NCBI GenBank assembly: GCA_016808115.1 | Contig: JAEQBH010001848.1 | Location: 558,001-622,000, forward strand | Length of the DNA: 64,000 nucleotides | Reading direction: 5' to 3' | Origin: Tetrastigma voinierianum | Lineage: Eukaryota; Streptophyta; Magnoliopsida; Vitales; Vitaceae | Part shown: one piece after another, positions 36,480-46,151 of the stretch | How positions within the stretch are numbered: position 1 is the first letter of the stretch | Layout: every line of letters starts with the position of its first letter | Program-made: the position numbers and the translations under genes | The notes under the pieces: model-generated | What the model saw: only the letters and a program-made list of their open reading frames with translations | Database searches by the model: none | Told to the model about the DNA's origin: nothing

Positions 36480-38069
36480 TGCACATTCCTTCAACCATCT
36501 CCTCAAATTCAACTAATGAGTTTGAGGAGTGTTACGACACTCCTAACAAGAAAGTAACTAGTGCCAAAATAAGCTTTTAGAGGTTTGCCTTCTGTTTTTG
36601 AAAATTGTCTCTGTTCTTGAGGAAATCAAGAAGGGATTCCTAGAGATATGATGGAAGAAGAAAATTAGGACCCAACTAAGCAGCTGTCAAGGAAAGCCAT
36701 TGGATGGTGATCGGATCAACCAAACACAATTTCATACATCGAAAACGAGTGTTTCATGAGTTTAATCCTCAATCAGGCCATGACAAAAACGTCGAGGGAT
36801 CCGCTCTCTCAAACATAAATCATCACGCCCAGCCCAAAGGGTGATGGGAGTAATGGTGAAGTGGTTTCTAAAGAGGATTTTTCAAGTGATGATGACGACG
36901 GGGACCTTGCTGCATGGCCCAAAGGTGGTGTGGGACACTGGAGTAAAGAAATGCATCATTGAAATGATCTCTGTGACAGTCCTCAATTGGGTTAAAGGAT
37001 TGAAGGAGGTGATATGCTCCCATGCTCAAGTGGTGCATGAATGCCAAGAATGGCTCAACCGTAGCTAGTCACTTCCCCTTCAATTAGTGTTCAGAGAAAG
37101 TAATCAAGCTGTAGATTCAATACCTAATCTCACCCTTACAATTCAACAAGAAGAGACTAAAATTTGGTGCAACCCCTCCACCCCTTGAGAGTTTGGATGA
37201 AGTTCTCCAACAAGATGTCATGGGAATCACGAGGCCAAAAAATGTTTTGACCAATTGCTAGCGTAGTGGGGTTCCCCCCCAGATAAAAGAGAATTTAACT
37301 TACATAATATGGTACGGGTATACTATGTTGCTAAATTTTTTTCGGAAGCATATTATTATAATTTTAAGTTATATCAACAATGTATTTTATAGTTTTATTC
37401 TTTTTTATTTTTTTCTCTATTTTTCAATTTTATTTTCTTTCTCTTCCATATTCTTTCAAACTTTAAATGAACATAGTCTTTCTTTGCCCATACACGAATG
37501 CATATTTTGTGGGTGTTACTAATAAGGATTAGTTATTTTAATTATTTAATTTAGTTTTTATAATTATCTTTAGGCCTCGTATTTACTATTTATCCTTTAT
37601 ATTTTGGATTAGTTTCATTATCAGTTTGGAATTGATTTTTATATTTATCTTTTATGTTTTGAATTAGGTTTTTCCTTTTTGAGTAGTTTCTTATCAGTTT
37701 AGGAAACTCACTTATATGTATAAATATTTCACACTCTTGGATCAATAATATCAATCTAAGAAAATTTATTATCCAAAATTCCATTAGTTACTACTTACTA
37801 GCATTATTGCAGGCATGTTTCTACTCTCAAAAGAAGCTAGCTAGGTGTAGTGATTTTTTTTTATTGGAATCTTCTATCATGATGATGCAATATGATAACT
37901 CCTTTTCTTGCACTTTCAATCATATATTTTTATTATAGTAATAGGATAATGAGATTAAAGTCTATATTACAGTTGTGCTTGGTCGCCGAAAGTATTAAAG
38001 TGTAGTAATAGGATAAATGCTTGTCATATTCTATTGGTGATCATGATCCTTCTGAATACTTTGACGTCC
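36480..38069 (+). other. Spacer between kiwellin C and D, origin unknown
   Basis: 36480-36590 still matches the downstream flank of D. 36600-37260 is unlike anything else here. One frame at about 36840-36965 reads an acidic stretch (S-K-E-D-F-S-S-D-D-D-D-G-D-L-A-A-W-P-K) and another at 36841-37068 is open for 75 codons, but no family is recognised. 37320-37860 is AT-rich and looks like LTR leader sequence (repeated 'atcagtttggaa / atcagtttagga', 'ggattagtttcatt'). Confidence 0.35.
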
Positions 38070-38639
38070 CTCTTTGGTCCAGTGTGAACAATTGGCAAGA
38101 AAATTCCAAATGGATTTCTTTGCATCTTACAATGATTGAAGGCATATGTCTATAACCGAAAGAGCAAAAGCATTATTGAAGGCCTAATTAATCTGGTAAA
38201 TGGGACCCAAGGAAAAGGGAGATTGAATTTGGTCACACTATGTAACCTCTAAAGAACTTTACCCGGATGATACTTTGATGCGATAATTTTTGAAAAAGAT
38301 GCATGCATATGATATAATATATATGATGAACAGAAAAAGGTATATTTAACATTTGGATACATGTATAATCTTATTTTAAAAAATAATTGGTTAAAAAGAC
38401 CTCAAATAAATTAAAATTTGTAAATTTAACCATATTCATGTTTTCTTTGAAAATTGTCTCACTCATAAAAATGTCATTTATCATTTCATATATTTACATG
38501 TATTTTTTGAAAGAAAGGGTTAGTTTTAATTTTTTAGAAGAAAATAATTAGGATAGTTTTTGTCAAAATAAAGACAAAATTTGATGAAAGATTAGATTTC
38601 TTAAATTTTGTTTTCATAAGTTCTTTTAATCAAATCACC
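38070..38639 (+). repeat. Duplicated upstream flank of kiwellin D
   Basis: Matches 35030-35290 through 'ccggatgat', then continues as AT-rich sequence similar to the far flank of copy A (gtcaaaataaagacaaaatttgatgaaa). No ORF or regulatory site stands out. Confidence 0.7.
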
Positions 38640-38939
38640 GTATTTTTTTAAATCTCATATCAAATTATCGCAAATTCCTCCATTGAGAAAAGGTACCAGA
38701 AAAAGAATTAGTTATGTCGTTAACCTAAAGACTCCAAGTGAAGCCATCTAAAAGAGGCATTCATTGTATACAAAACTTTAAAAAAAAACGTGGGCTGCTT
38801 AATTTCTGTGACAAGGTGGAGCCCCAAGAGGGCATGAGTTCAGTATATAAGTGGATGCAAGCTTTTCATTCCAGATCACCATTACGCCTCTTTGGGTTAT
38901 TGAACACTGAGATCGAGTAGAGTAGTTCTAGTAATTGCA
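38640..38939 (+). promoter_or_regulatory. Kiwellin D promoter and 5'UTR
   Basis: TATA box TATATAA at 38844-38850, about 90 bp before the ATG, so transcription likely starts near 38875-38885. Upstream is a block conserved in all five copies: 'cctaaagactccaagtgaagccatctaaaagaggcattcattgtatac' and 'cgtgggctgcttaatttctgtgacaaggtggagccccaagagg'. Conservation in broken copies partly reflects recent duplication, so individual elements cannot be proven. Confidence 0.75.
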
Positions 38940-39494
38940 ATGGCACATTCAGTACTAGTTTGCTTAGCTTCGTTGTGGCTTGTCTCCAACTTCTTGTCCC
39001 TCCCATCTCCGGCGTTGGCCATATCTTCCTGTGGCGGCTCATGTCGAACACTAAATGACTGCTCCGGCCAGCTCATATGCATCAATGGTAAATGTAACGA
39101 CGATCCTGACATTGGGACTCCACATGGAGGAGGAAGTTCACCTACCACTTTCTTCCCTCCTTCCTCCTCCTCCACGCCTGCCATTCTAACTAACAACAAT
39201 TTCGAAAAAGGAGGTGACGGTGGAGGCCCGTCGGAGTGCGACGGCAAGTACCATGACAACTCAGAGCGCATCGTAGCATTGTCTACTAGGTGGTATAACA
39301 ATGGATCCCGGTGCGGAAAGATGATCAAGATAACAGCTCCCAATGGGAAGACCACGTCGGCCAAAGTGGTGGATGAGTGTGACAAAGCCGACGGCTGTCG
39401 GAATAACATAGTCGATGGATCTGATGGTGTGTGGGATGCTCTAGGGCTGGACACCGACATTGGTGAAGTGCATGTGACTTGGTCCATGTCTTAG
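38940..39494 (+). CDS. Kiwellin-family secreted protein (copy D, intact)
   Basis: Intronless, 184 codons, the only host gene here that looks functional. Residues 1-27 are a signal peptide (hydrophobic core, cut after S-P-A-L-A), so the protein should be secreted to the cell wall. Residues 28-60 are the cysteine-rich N-terminal ('kissper') segment with C31, C35, C41, C47, C52. A Ser/Pro/Gly linker follows (63-80), then the double-psi beta-barrel domain (84-184) with G-G-D-G-G-G-P-S-E-C-D, W-Y-N-N-G-S-R-C-G-K, V-V-D-E-C-D and the C-terminal W-S-M-S. Kiwellins are apoplastic defence/ripening proteins; some plant members bind a fungal chorismate mutase effector. Mature D has nine cysteines, an odd number. 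The sixth N-terminal cysteine (present in copy C) is replaced by T-P-H, and the linker and late loop are shorter than in full-length kiwellins (roughly 210 residues with signal). The family call is secure; retained activity is not known. Confidence 0.93.
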   Translation: MAHSVLVCLASLWLVSNFLSLPSPALAISSCGGSCRTLNDCSGQLICINGKCNDDPDIGTPHGGGSSPTTFFPPSSSSTPAILTNNNFEKGGDGGGPSECDGKYHDNSERIVALSTRWYNNGSRCGKMIKITAPNGKTTSAKVVDECDKADGCRNNIVDGSDGVWDALGLDTDIGEVHVTWSMS

Positions 39495-39740
39495 ATATAG
39501 ATATGTATGCTTGGTTTGTTAGTGTCTAACAATTAGGTTGCTTTGTTTTTTTCTGTGTTTGTGTTTGTGTTCCCTTTTTACTTTGGTTTGTATGGCTATG
39601 CCAAACGTTATTTTTATGTAATTTTGGAGCAATATCATGCACCGAAAATAAAATTGGAAGGCACTAGTCCATTGCCACCAGACTACCAGGTTTGATTAAT
39701 AAAGAGTGATTAATTTGTTGCACATCTCCTTCAACCATCT
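39495..39740 (+). terminator. Kiwellin D 3'UTR with poly(A) signals
   Basis: Candidate signals are AATAAA inside 'gaaaataaaattgg' near 39645 and AATAAA at 39698-39703. The whole segment from 39565 is nearly identical to 36340-36480 of copy C, so the two copies share 3' ends. Confidence 0.65.
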
Positions 39741-40469
39741 CCTTAAATTAAACTAACAAGTTTGAGGAGTGTTACGAAATTCCTAACAAGAATGTGACTA
39801 GTGCCAAAATAAGGTTTTAGAGGTTTGATTCTCAATTTTGAAAATTGTTCTTGAGACAGTTTTCAAAAACTTATGTTCTCTAAAAATTGTTCTTATTATT
39901 TGAATTTAGTGTTGTTGTTCCTTAAATTTAGTGTTTTTTGTATTTACAATGTTTCTCATAACAAAAAAACTAGGAACCAAATATGTTCTATGTAATTTCC
40001 TTATTCTCCTTGTTTTTTCATAACAACAAATAGTTTTCAAAATTTGTAAACAAACAACCCTAATATTCTTTATATATCTAAACTTTTTCGTGCATTCTCT
40101 TGAAATAGAATTGGAACATATATAGCAAAAGAAAAATATGTAATCAAAAGTAACTTTGGTATTTTTATTTAATCAAGAAATAAAGGTCAAATAAAATTTA
40201 TATATTTAAATGCTTTTCATTGTGCTCAACCAAAAGATTTTTTCTATTTTTATATATTTACTATGGTTTGTATGGCTCCCTCAAAAATTATGTTTATGTA
40301 ATTTTGGAGAAGTATGTGCATGCAACGAAATAAAACTCGAACCTAAAATTATGGTCTTTCTCTAAAGAAAAATGAAACCAAAACTATAAAGAGAGAGAAA
40401 GTTGAGAGAAATCGAGAAACCAAGAGAAGAGTTGTGAGCGGGGAGCAATTTTTCTTATATAATGGTTCA
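39741..40469 (+). repeat. Downstream flank of the kiwellin unit
   Basis: Non-coding. 39830-40260 is repeated at 43500-43930 (gaatttagtgtt, tttttatttaatcaagaaataaagg). 40245-40340 is a diverged second copy of the kiwellin 3'UTR (tactatggtttgtatggct, gtaattttggagaa). No ORF. Confidence 0.65.
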
Positions 40470-40642
40470 TTGGTTGCAGACATACCCACTTATGTGACTC
40501 TTGGTTCATACATGGTAGCGGTCAATTATTTCTTTAGTTAAAGAATCACCTATAGTTGCGGACGGGTTCTATAGTTGGTGGGAACATCTCATTAGTTGCG
40601 GCTCACATAAGTACGATCCTATAAGTCACTTTTCTTGTAGTG
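40470..40642. mobile_element. CACTA-type transposon end
   Basis: Ends at 40642 in TTTTCTTGTAGTG, the reverse of CACTACAAGAAAA, the terminal inverted repeat typical of plant CACTA (En/Spm) elements. Subterminal repeats of the form 'tagttgcgg' occur at about 40553, 40573 and 40596 (with 'ttggttgcag' near 40471). The other end was not found, so this is probably a remnant. Confidence 0.6.
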
Positions 40643-41402
40643 TAACTAAGTTTTTGTTAAACTACCAGCTCAAGTTTGCTTGTAGGATTGGGTATCCGTT
40701 TACATGGAGAGTTAAATAAATAGGGATTAAATATTTACATTTGCAAAGAAGTGGCTTGAATCAAAGATTTCTTGTCAAACCAAACTCTGATTCAATATGA
40801 ATATCTTACCAACTCTCCTAAAAATTCAAATTTATAGGATTTTGGTTTAATATGAATATTGTATTTTTAACAATTTTAGAGGTTTTAGTTTTCCTCCATA
40901 ATTTGTCATCATAATATCTTCTATTGTCATTATCATTTAAATTTATTCTTATTATTGTATATACTTATAATTATATTTGTAGAAGCATATTATTTTCATT
41001 TGATCTATTTTACCACAAATTTTAACTCAAATCTATAGGCTTGATTTTTTATAAAAATTGTTAGTTTAAAATGGTATTAGAACTTAATTTGATGGAACAT
41101 CGTGATTTTGATCTGCCATATTTTTGCAATCTGTATATTTGTTTTCCTCAATTTGCAGGTCCTTAATGTGCCTCCACGTGCCGGTATGCAATTAAAGAAA
41201 TTAACGCTTAATTGACTCCTTGATATACAATGTTGGTGACAACAAAAATGATAGCAATATGGTTCTTTGGAGGAGGAAGAGAGTAAGAAATGAAAATTAG
41301 AAAATTTTATTTAAACAAAATTATTTTTAAAACTTTGTGAGATCCTTCTTCTCGAATATCATAAATAAATTTAATAAAGATGAATTTCACCCAAGATTTA
41401 TC
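40643..41402. other. AT-rich spacer without genes
   Basis: No ORF, repeat family or RNA structure recognised. The last five bases TTATC are the target duplication of the next element. Confidence 0.4.
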
Positions 41403-41630
41403 TATAAAAATTAGGAAACCCAATTGATAACAAGAGAAAACGGAAATTATTATTGGAATGAATAATGCTTTTAAAAATTACATAATAAAGGTCTTTATCT
41501 AGACTTATTAGAAGAATCCTAATAGGAAACAAACTCTAAAGTACTAAGAATAAGAAACCTACCGAAATAGAAAATGAATCCTACAAATAATAGGAATATA
41601 TTATATTCTATAATATAATATAATTTAACA
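41403..41630 (-). repeat. 3' LTR of the PPR-carrying element
   Basis: 228 bp, ends ...TAATTTAACA in plus orientation; the first bases TATA have decayed from TGTG in the partner LTR. About 90% identical to 43263-43490 by hand count. Confidence 0.85.
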
Positions 41631-41709
41631 CTTCCCCCTCAAACTCACGATGCGACTTCTATAAGCATCGAGAGTTTGCTAACTAGAAAACAAAGCCAGA
41701 AAATAGAAT

Positions 41710-42050
41710 GTCAATTGATACCAGATTGTAAAGAGAAACAATTTCAAAAAAAAATCGGAAGAGAAACAATTGCAAAAATCAGAAGAACTACAAAGAGATA
41801 AACAATTTCAAAAGAAATCAAAAAAAAACATTGTAGAGAGAGAAAGCAGCAAAAATCATAAGATTGTGAGAGAGAGAAACAATTTAAAAAGAAATCATAA
41901 GAGAAACAATTGTAAAGAGATAAAACAGCAAAAATCAGAAGATCATCAAAGAGAGAAACAATTTCAAAATAAATCAGAAGAGAAATAATTGCAGAGAGAG
42001 AAAGCAGCAGGAATCAGAAGATCGTCAGAGAGAGAAACAATTTCAAAAGA
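41710..42050. repeat. ~80-bp minisatellite, about four copies
   Basis: Units built on 'gagagaaacaatttcaaaa..aaatcagaagagaaacaattgcaaag..agcaaaaatcagaagat'. Anchors lie near 41732, 41799, 41873, 41953 and 42033. Purine-rich, inside the LTR element. The ORF across it is a repeat artefact. Confidence 0.75.
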
Positions 42051-42069
42051 AAAGAACCCAAATGTCGAA

Positions 42070-42235
42070 AACACATAAACAAATCCAAATGTCGATGTCA
42101 ATACCAATGTTGATGTCAATGCCAATACCAATGTCAATGTCAATGTCAATACCAATGTCGATGTCAATGTCAATATTAATACCAATACCAATGTCGATGT
42201 CAATACAATTATCAATGCCAAAGTCAGAGCCACAT
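42070..42235. repeat. Hexamer repeat array (ATGTCA/ATACCA)
   Basis: About 27 hexamers, mixing atgtca, atacca, atgcca, atgttg. On the minus strand it is open as alternating Ile-Asp or as Leu-Thr repeats; on the plus strand as Met-Ser/Met-Pro repeats. Probably simple-sequence growth rather than protein. Confidence 0.8.
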
Positions 42236-42429
42236 TCAAATTTCAACCCAAAACCTTAAATTCCACCTCCTACGCAGCAACAAATCCCAAAACCACCTAA
42301 AAATTCACTTATCCCGTCCCTCTATCCCCGAATTCTTAATCCATAACCAATCCTCAAACACCCCATAAATCCTAACTCTAAACCCTAACTTTTTTTTCTT
42401 CGCCAAACCCTCAACACCCAAATAATAAG

Positions 42430-43045
42430 AATAATGATAATCGAAAAACAAATTCAAAGCACTATCAGAATTGCCTTAAAAAAAATACCCCTTCATTAAA
42501 CTCTTCGCAACCACCAAATTCATCGACTTCCCACAATTTATCATCTCGTCCTTTGGCCTTAAAGCCTCCACCATATTTCCCTAAGCTGCATAAGCAACAA
42601 TAACACAAGTGAGAGTACCCTTCGAAGGAACCCAGCCCCTCTCTTTCATCTCCTCTAACAACCGAATACCTAAAGTCGAATTTGGTTTCTTGTAAACACA
42701 ATGAATAACAATACTATATGCCCCAACATCAAGTTCATCACCCCTTTCCTTTGTTTCCCAGAAATACTCCTCCACATCTTCCACCCTACCTTCTTTTAGA
42801 AATGCTCAACACATGACATGTATTGTATAGCGATCACCATATATTCCTCTTAATACCATTTTATTATACAAATCTCGCACTTCATCAATCATATTTCTCC
42901 TAACCAAATCGGTCAAAATAATATTCATGCATGGAACCCAAGGAATCACATCCTCACAAATCATGGAATTGAAAAACTCGATTGCATTTTCGATTTGACC
43001 AACCCTAATGTAACCATTCAACAAATAATTTAAAACCCGGTGATC
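42430..43045 (-). pseudogene. Captured pentatricopeptide repeat (PPR) gene fragment
   Basis: A single minus-strand frame with three stops and no frameshift, so it is easily read as P-class PPR repeats. From 43024: 'L L N G Y I R V G Q I E N A I E F F N S M', then 'M N I I L T D L V R R N M I D E V R D L Y N K M V'. A TGA stop follows, then 'F L K E G R V E D V E E Y F', 'Y S I V I H C V Y K K P N S T L G I R L L E E M K E R G W V P S' (42581-42784), TAG, then 'A L R P K D E M I N C G', TAA. P-class PPR proteins bind organellar RNA. About five repeats remain of what is normally a 10-20 repeat protein. It is in the sense orientation of the LTR element and lies wholly inside its LTRs. Confidence 0.85.
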
Positions 43046-43262
43046 TAATTAAAAATCCAACCTTTTTGCACAGTTGATAAGATGATAAAAATAAAAATAA
43101 AAATAAAAAGACAGTTGAACAGGGACCTGAATCACTCGAACTTGAATTTATGGGCCTCCGTGCCAAACCCTAGGCAAAGGCGCAGTTACAGGAGCACTGG
43201 TCCTTACAACCCCCAACCAAATCATATTAAATTTGTTCTTTCGAAACCTCGCTCTGATACCA

Positions 43263-43490
43263 TGTGAAAATTAGGAAATCTAGTTGATAACGAGAGAAAA
43301 CTAAAATTCTTATTGGAATGAATAGTGCTTTTAAAAATTACATAACAAAGATCTTCGTATAGACTTACTAGAAGAATCCTAATAAGAAACAAACTCTAAA
43401 GTTCTAAGAATAAGAAACATACCAAAATAGAAAAAGCATCCTACAAATAATAGGAATATATTATATTCTATAACATAATATAATTTAACA
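43263..43490 (-). repeat. 5' LTR of the PPR-carrying element
   Basis: 228 bp, TGTGAAAATTAGG to TAATTTAACA in plus orientation. It adjoins the primer site at 43251-43262 and is followed by the target duplication TTATC. Confidence 0.87.
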
Positions 43491-43495
43491 TTATC

Positions 43496-43970
43496 AATAT
43501 AAGTCAATGGTATAAGGTATTGTTTTGTTCCTATTTTAGAAAATTGTTATTGAGAATAGTTTTTGAAAATGTTGGTATTCTTTGAAAACTGTTTTTATTC
43601 TTTGAATTTAGTGTTTTCTGTGTTCTTCATGTTTTTCAGAACAAGAAAAAAATTGATAACCAAGCCTGTTTTCTGTATTTCGTTCTCCTTTTTTTTAAGA
43701 AAAAAAAAAGTTTTCAAAAATTGTAAACATATGGGCATATTCTTTATAGATTTAAACATTTTCTTGCATTATCTTATAAAATAGAATTGAAAAATAAAAA
43801 TAGGTGATCAAAATTAACTTCGGTATTTTTATTTGATCAAGAAATAAAGGCCAAATAAAATTTATATTTTTAAAATAGTTTTGAGTGTGCTCAACCAAAG
43901 CCTTTTTCTATTTTTATTTGGGGAATTATGTTAATGTGCACTATTGCACCAAGGAAAATAGAACCCAAAT
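43496..43970 (+). repeat. Second copy of the kiwellin downstream flank
   Basis: 43540-43930 is a diverged copy of 39830-40260 (ctttgaatttagtgtt, tttttatttgatcaagaaataaaggccaaataaaattta). No kiwellin coding sequence lies in front of it, so a further copy may have been lost. Confidence 0.65.
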
Positions 43971-44835
43971 AAAGAATATCACCTCCATGAAATTAATAAA
44001 AACATTCACTTTTTTAGTAACTCTATGTTAAACCCCCTAAATTATCCTTTTATGAGTTGACCCGTGGGACCCATCCAAAGCTACTAAGGGAAATAATTAT
44101 TTCCCCTCTCCCACATGATTTTAGTTTAAAATAAATGAAAAAATAAAAATTCATTAAATTTTTTAATCTATAGCACCTTATACCTATTGTTAATCTTTGC
44201 CCCATTCTTTTTTGGGTTTTGTAAAAGAGAAATAATTTTATTAATTCAAATTTCAAATTAGCAATACATTCAACAGAATCTCCGTTAAAAACTTTAGAAG
44301 ATGATACAGCATCCAAGTTAATAGCATAAATAATCAGTTCAAAGTCCACATATTTGATAATCCTATAATGACTAGAAAACCTATAATTTCAGTTTTGCAG
44401 CATGCTGATGACCATGATTTGATATCTCTGTCCAATCGAATATGTTTTGTTCCTTAAATCGCTCATCATCGTATCAAGACGACACAACCACACACCACAA
44501 CAAGTCGACGACAAAAGCACACACCGCAACAAGTCGACGACAAAACCACATACCGTAACAAGTCAACGACAAAATCACAAAAAAAAAAAAACAAAGTAAA
44601 AACTTATAACTATATGAAAGAATCAATTTATTGAGAAGAAAATGATAAAGAGGGATATAGAAGGATGATTTAAGACCAAAATGGCCAAAAATCACCCTTC
44701 TTTTCTTAAGGAAAAATGGCTAACAAAGAAAAAGACGAGATAAAAATAGAGGAGTAGCGGCTAAGGTTTAGGTTCCGATTGAACAATTCGACCAAACTAT
44801 TTCTTAATTACCCCATCATATTTAAATGTTTGAAA

Positions 44836-44836
<1 letters not shown>
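43971..44836. repeat. AT-rich spacer with a 29-bp tandem repeat
   Basis: At about 44478-44583 a 29-bp unit 'aacaagtcgacgacaaaagcacacaccgc' repeats about 3.6 times before an A-run. The rest is AT-rich with no recognisable gene; the ORF at 44050-44349 has no features. Confidence 0.6.

Positions 44837-44913
<77 letters not shown>
44837..44913. repeat. (TA)n microsatellite, ~38 units
   Basis: Uninterrupted TA dinucleotides; the following 44914-45170 is extremely AT-rich. Length is likely to vary between individuals and may be mis-sized in assembly. Confidence 0.95.
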
Positions 44914-44920
<7 letters not shown>

Positions 44921-45513
44921 TTATAATTTCTGAATATAAATATATTATCATTCAATTTGATAATATTATTATAAAAAAATTATCATAACTTCATATTTAT
45001 TAAAATATTTATCCTTTTCGTTTTGAATCTTTTATTTTTAAATATTAAAACCATAATATTTTATAAAAAACAATAATTTGATACAATAAATTATTAACAT
45101 AATTTTTAATAATTTTAATTTAATTACTTGTAAATAGAAAATTTTATTCTATAAGTAGAACAAACAAACCAAAACACACATTTATGTGGAATTTTACCAT
45201 TTTCACCCAGAACTTGTGCTTTCGACTTATTTCTTGTGCATGTGAGGTCTCACTTATTCTCAAGCCTTATACAAGTCTATAAATGTGCTTTAATATATAA
45301 ACCCAAAAAAGTTTTTATCTTTTTCTTATGTGGGGTAAGATTCTTTTTTGGAAAAGCTACCAACCCCAGTAACCATGGGAACCCAAAGGCAGGGAGAGGT
45401 ATAGACCATAGTCGTAGCATGCCCCAAAGGCTATACCTCACTCTTCCTTAACTGCATTTGTCCTCTTCTCTTGTGGTGTCCCTTTTGGGTTACGTGAACA
45501 AGGGGCAACAAAA
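44914..45513 (+). repeat. AT-rich spacer and kiwellin E upstream flank (left half)
   Basis: 45430-45513 (cttccttaactgcatttgtcctcttctcttg ... gggcaacaaaa) matches the flank at 35005-35060 upstream of copy C. It breaks at the copia insertion site; the match resumes at 52136 (tccgaattgatttcttgcatcttacaa). Confidence 0.65.
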
Positions 45514-45796
45514 TGTTATAAATTTTAATTTCTAATTGATTCATATATCTTAAGATCTGATAATTGTTATCGTCAGACACACGCGATGATTAGCCAGTAG
45601 TGATCTAAGAGACAATATCTGTAAATCCTCCGTAATGAATTCATGGACAAAATTTGCTATTTTAGTGTGTTTTGGTTATATTAGTAAATGTGTCTTAATA
45701 AAGATATTTAATAGTAACTCTTTCCTCTTCCCGCATTTAATATGAGTAAATGTCTTAATAAAAGACATTTAAATATTAGTAATCCTTCTCTTCTCG

Positions 45797-45878
<82 letters not shown>

Positions 45879-46151
45879 CATAGAAAAACACATAAATTTT
45901 CCAAGGGGTTTGATCTCGTAAAAGCCAAGAATCAATCAAGTCCTTATATCACTAAGGCGATTTTAAGTGTTACTGACCGTATAGAAAAAAACATATATAT
46001 TATTACTTGGGATATTCAATTATTGTGATGGATTCTCTTCAAGTAAGTTTTTCTTTTCATTTTCAGAATTATGCATGATTGTTAAATTGGTTGATTTAAT
46101 TGTTCTAGTTTAGATCCAAATTGTTAAATGCTTCTCGGAAAATTTTCAACA
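45514..46151 (+). repeat. 5' LTR of copia element CA
   Basis: 638 bp, TGTTATAAATTTT to TTTTCAACA. It contains a (TA)n run at 45801-45873 that is short in the 3' LTR. The five bases before it are CAAAA (45509-45513). Confidence 0.85.

Larger units (their letters stand above)
41403..43490 (-). mobile_element. Small LTR retrotransposon carrying a captured PPR gene fragment
   Basis: 2088 bp with LTRs 41403-41630 and 43263-43490 (228 bp each, about 23 mismatches by hand count). Target duplication TTATC at 41398-41402 and 43491-43495. Primer site GCTCTGATACCA (43251-43262, tRNA-Met type) fixes minus orientation; the polypurine tract GAGTTTGAGGGGGAAG lies at 41631-41646 on the minus strand. There is no gag or pol. 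The internal region holds a PPR fragment in sense orientation, two repeat arrays and filler. Confidence 0.88.

Noticed and set aside
42062..42259. Met/Pro/Ser and Ile/Asp repeat proteins (antifreeze- or silk-like)
   Set aside because: Both strands are open because of the hexamer array; there is no coding context.
45708..45935. Tyr-Ile repeat ORF
   Set aside because: It is translation of the (TA)n run in a copia LTR.
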